Below are positions 60,177-64,000 of a stretch of DNA of 64,000 nucleotides, piece after piece. The position numbers were made by a program, and so were the translations under genes. Source of the stretch: Scortum barcoo (lineage: Eukaryota > Chordata > Actinopteri > Centrarchiformes > Terapontidae); NCBI GenBank assembly GCA_023238725.1, contig CM041538.1, forward strand, positions 7,631,380-7,695,379, given 5' to 3'. Every line of letters starts with the position of its first letter. Position 1 is the stretch's first letter. Under the pieces are notes generated by a model. The model did no database searches. It saw nothing but the letters and a program-made list of their open reading frames with translations, and was not told the origin of the DNA.

Positions 60177-63100
60177 GGGTGACAGTGAAAACCAATGAAA
60201 CACAGGAATAAGCTATATTAAGTTTGGTTACACAAGCTATACTTGTCCGTACTTGTCCTAACCCAATGTACGGTTAGTTTCAGCCTTTAGATATTATGTC
60301 GTATCACCAGACATATTCCTAAACTTACTATATATGTGAGTTTGCCAGGTATTTACAATATATAAGATTAACAGTATGCAAATCAAACTTTCTGAATAAA
60401 AAAATGGTTAAACTGAGTTAATGTCGGCAACATCTGTGATTTTTTCCACTCAGCGTACCATCCTAATGACCAAGCAGCTCTCTAGGAAGTCAGACATCAA
60501 GCAGTAAGGATTATCTTTAAATAGAGAGGATGAAGAAACAATTTGCCATTTATGGAGCCTGACACAGTGAGTCAAGAATCAGCAGAGGAAGAGGATAGAA
60601 TGACTTATTTAACAGCTATTCTATGAAGGCCGCAATGTACTAAGATAAAGCATCAGGAATGTAAAATATGTGTGCTTTCCAACTGAGCAAAAGATGGAGT
60701 CTCTGGTATTTGTCAGACAATACCATATTTGATCACTTACTTACTCATCCACTGTACTTTTGTCCTTGGGAAATCTTTTGTATTTTTGACTTGTTGTTTA
60801 TTGAAGTTTATATGTAATGGAAGTGGAATCGCAATAATGGAACTAAGTTCTTCCACCTCAATTGTGATTCCCATTCAAGGACGATGACTAATGGAACACG
60901 AGAAAGCGAGCGCCTTGAATTGATTGTTCTGACACAGAATTGCATTTTGCATGCACCCCCTTCCATTGTCTCAGACTTGTTCTTTTTGTTTGTTTCCTGC
61001 CGCCTCAAGGAGGAATTTACTTTTGTTAGAGGAAGCGCAACCACAAAGCTGGGCATTTACAATGGAAGAATTTGGTGAGGAGCCAAACCTTCTTCATAAG
61101 AAGGAAGAGATTAATGTGAAGCCAGATTCCTCGTCATTCTTCCCATAGTTTGTCAGACGAATCCGCATTTTCCTTCGGCTAACACACTGTTCATCTCTCC
61201 CACCATCTGCGTAATCCTCTCAGATTGGGTCCATGACATCACCGGGTGATAACAACATGACATCCACCGGCTTCTTTGGGAAAACTCTTAAATAGATTGG
61301 GCCAGAAATCATAACAAAGTTTAAGGGATTTGGAAAGGTTTTGCAATGATGTTCAAATAGATTGTTTCTGTCAGATCTTTTTTCCTTTATGGTGTATGAG
61401 AACATTTGGTCCAGATTTCCAGTGCTTATAGCAAAAGGACACAGCTGGTCATGCTCGGACCATCACCTCAGAGCAGAAGTTCACCTAGGGTCCTTTGTGA
61501 ATGGAGAACACCCCTCAAGTCACCCATAGGGTCTTGGTCACAGCAGAAACCTCACTGCTGCATCTGTTACTCGTTCATGTGCAGGAAACTTTGAAGTTTG
61601 TTTTAAATTTAAGCTCTTGCACACAAATGGTTAAAAGATCAGTTTACACCAGGCATTTGGTTTCACTTTTTCATTTTGTAATCTGTTCTATTATGCAACT
61701 GTTGCACAGATTCTTAAAAACCATGCAGCGGGGGGTTTTTGGTGTCTGTGGGGACACTGATGGAATAAGTGGAACTGAATCAGCAGGGTCACGATTTGTC
61801 ACAGAAATAAGCCACGGTCTGAACTCATCGAGTAGAGCCCCGTTCATCCCAGTTTCAGCCTAAGAGCTTAGCTGTAAAGGAATGATAAATTAAAGATGGA
61901 GGGGATAAGGAAAGAATATGTCAAATTAATCCTTTGTGACAGACATTTCATGCAATCATTGCCCAGAGACCTTTTACACAACGTGTCCAAAAGATTTTTG
62001 GATTTTCCACAAACTTTGATTCTGTGTTTCCTCGTTTTTTGATCATATGATCATTTGCTACTCGAGACATCTGTCTCTGAGAGTTGCAAATTTGGGAGAA
62101 TTTTCAGACTTGTGCAAGTTTCTCTCAGACCACTTTCCATGCTGATGATACCGCTAACCACAACAGGCCTAGTCTGATATCAGGGAGAGGTGCTTGTTGT
62201 CTGTGACCAATGTCTGGACCTCTTTTGGACACAATGGTAAGTGTTGATGATAGCCTTTTCAGAAAAAAAACACTGTCCTTAGAAACTTTCAATAATTGCC
62301 AAGAGTATGAACTCTGAGCTTTTTTTATTTTTGTGAGAACTACTTGTGTTTGCTGTCGACTGGAGTATGGACAGTGTCACTATATCTTCATTTAGCAACA
62401 TATCCACTTTATCACATCTCTCACATGTTGTTTCATGTCAACAAGTGATCATTTGAAATAAATATATAAAATAGTTGAATATGAAGTTAAATTTCATCTT
62501 CCTACAGGTGCTGCATTTTTTGTCAGTATTCTTGATTTCACTGTGTTGGTAATTATTTCTACATAGTTTCACTTGTCAGCAATAAGTTTGTATACTGTAG
62601 TTTTTTTACATTATAGTCTGTCTCCATGCTTTACTGCTTGCACTGATTCATACTGAAGAAGGGGACATACAGTATTGCGTACAGGAGGGAACATGGCTAC
62701 AGGTGCAGTCAGTGTTACATTGCATTTTGCAATTGATAGGAACTAAAGTGAAAAGGGGTTTTATAGAGGAACAAAACAAAGTGTATTTTCCCTTCAAGTG
62801 ACTGTGGCTACATTTGCTTCTCATTTGCATGAAGTTGAACTGTGGTTGAGGTTTCCGTGCCAGCTGTTGCTGCGCTTTCTGCTGCTCCTCTCTTTGTCAC
62901 TCATAACATTTGAGATGAATCACTGCTGGTCACTTTGTTTCATGGTGTCATTGCTCTGAAAATGTGTCAAGTGTTTTACACTACGCATGGAGATGCCACT
63001 TAGACCGATGACTGCATGTGCCGAGCAGGGGGCTAAACATAGCTGGCACCCTAAATGAATATCCTTTGTTCGCCACTCACAAAGGTATTTGGCATCATGT

Positions 63101-64000
63101 ACAGCCCTAAACTGTGATTCCAAAGTGAGGTATAACTCTTAGCGTTGGCATAAAGTCAGCACACTTGCATGTGTGCCTCAACAGCTGTTGACTTGACTGT
63201 TAATGTTCTGACTCAGGCTGAGCGTAGGCACGTGCGTGCCTGTCTGATTATATGCATGCAGACTGTGTGAGCATGTGCTTCCTCTGTGAGCTACAGCATG
63301 TGTCCTCTTGACCTCAAGGTTGAACTTTGTGCCCTTGGCCCTGCAAGGCAGAACACTGGGCATGCTTTGCCCCCTCATGCCTGCCATAACGAGCACACTT
63401 TAGGTAGCTTGTTCATGTGTCACATTTATTTAAGGGTCCGGGCGTCTTAATCAGTATTCTGTTTCAGACATGCAGCTGTGCCTGAGCTGCCGTGATTATA
63501 TCTGACATGCTGTAGGTTCACATCGGTCAACTTCCTTTTGTAGCACCACAGATATGACACCTCGGTTTTCAGGCAGCTCTTTCCTTTAAAGAAGATAAAA
63601 AACGGCGTTAATGAATAATCTAAAAATAGGAATTTGTAGCAGAGTGCCTTTTCGGTTTGCATCTGCGAAGTCACTTTACTCAAAGGTTATCACTTTACTG
63701 AGTTTGTTAAACTAAGATGATACAAATATTAGAAGACATCTTTATGGCAGCAAGTGTGGACTGTATAACATTATTTTACGAGTCCTGCTACTGCAAATTA
63801 AGCTTGACTTTTTGTTTGCAATGATTTAATTGTCATGAATCTTGTTGACATTTTTACATTTGTTTATGAAACTATGTTAAAACCATTTCCTCCTACCCAG
63901 GTCAGAACATGTTGTACCGTCATGCTGCACAGGACTAATCTCAGGGTATTCCCCCTGGGAGAACAGGCATTTGTTATTCTCAGTGTAAACCATGATCTGT

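Larger units (their letters stand above)
32822..64000 (+). other. Presumed ddah1 intron 1 (more than 31 kb)
   Basis: I looked for the next DDAH1 segments (VDMMKEAL, TLDGGDVLF, FFVGLSKRTN) and found none, so the rest of the window is probably intron 1. DDAH1 also has a very long first intron in mammals. It contains the repeats, hairpins and CpG-rich patch listed separately. The stretches 33000-40400, 40850-43200, 43700-48000, 48300-52200, 57000-59600 and 60200-64000 otherwise hold only microsatellites and unassigned AT-rich DNA. Confidence 0.6.

Overview
The window is vertebrate nuclear DNA, almost certainly from a spiny-rayed (percomorph) teleost fish. Genes are split by GT..AG introns, coding density is very low, and the interspersed repeats (a tRNA-derived V-SINE-like element, Tc1/mariner and hAT remnants, a MITE and several families I recognise from percomorph genomes) are typical of such fish. 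Three protein genes can be supported: znhit6 (3' part, + strand, exons between 952 and 14226), ccn1/cyr61 (complete, - strand, coding 25718 down to 23795) and ddah1 (first coding exon only, + strand, from 32511). Their order and alternating orientation match the human 1p22.3 block ZNHIT6-CCN1-DDAH1, which supports the identities. The three proteins are not known to share a pathway: ZNHIT6/BCD1 assembles box C/D snoRNPs, CCN1 is a secreted matricellular growth regulator, and DDAH1 degrades asymmetric methylarginines that inhibit nitric oxide synthase.

Layout. 1-14480: the last five coding exons of znhit6 with long introns (one 7.5 kb, carrying a Tc1-like remnant), ending in an acidic-tail exon and a poly(A) signal. 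14480-23090: intergenic, with a second Tc1-like remnant, a percomorph repeat fragment and microsatellites. 23090-25900: ccn1, five compact coding exons that follow the usual one-module-per-exon CCN structure. 25900-32500: shared upstream region between the divergent ccn1 and ddah1 genes. It holds a TATA box, CRE, TEAD site and perfect CArG box for ccn1, a MITE, a dense TEAD-motif cluster, a possible noncoding ddah1 exon with a strong splice donor, and a CpG island. 32511-32821: ddah1 coding exon 1, which carries an apparent 17-bp imperfect tandem duplication that breaks the reading frame. 32822-64000: sequence that I read as ddah1 intron 1, with no recognised further exon. It contains a hAT element with a nested SINE, two perfect hairpins, a 300-bp duplicated segment, a CpG-rich patch and several repeats.

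I found no prokaryotic-type system, CRISPR array or novel gene cluster. The most notable items are the ddah1 exon 1 frameshift (with an overlapping UGAUG stop/start), the TEAD-motif cluster upstream of ccn1, the perfect foldbacks at 54229-54284 and 60130-60176, and the duplicated segment near 54.5/56.3 kb with an 18-bp flanking direct repeat. All homology statements come from recalled family sequences, not from database searches.
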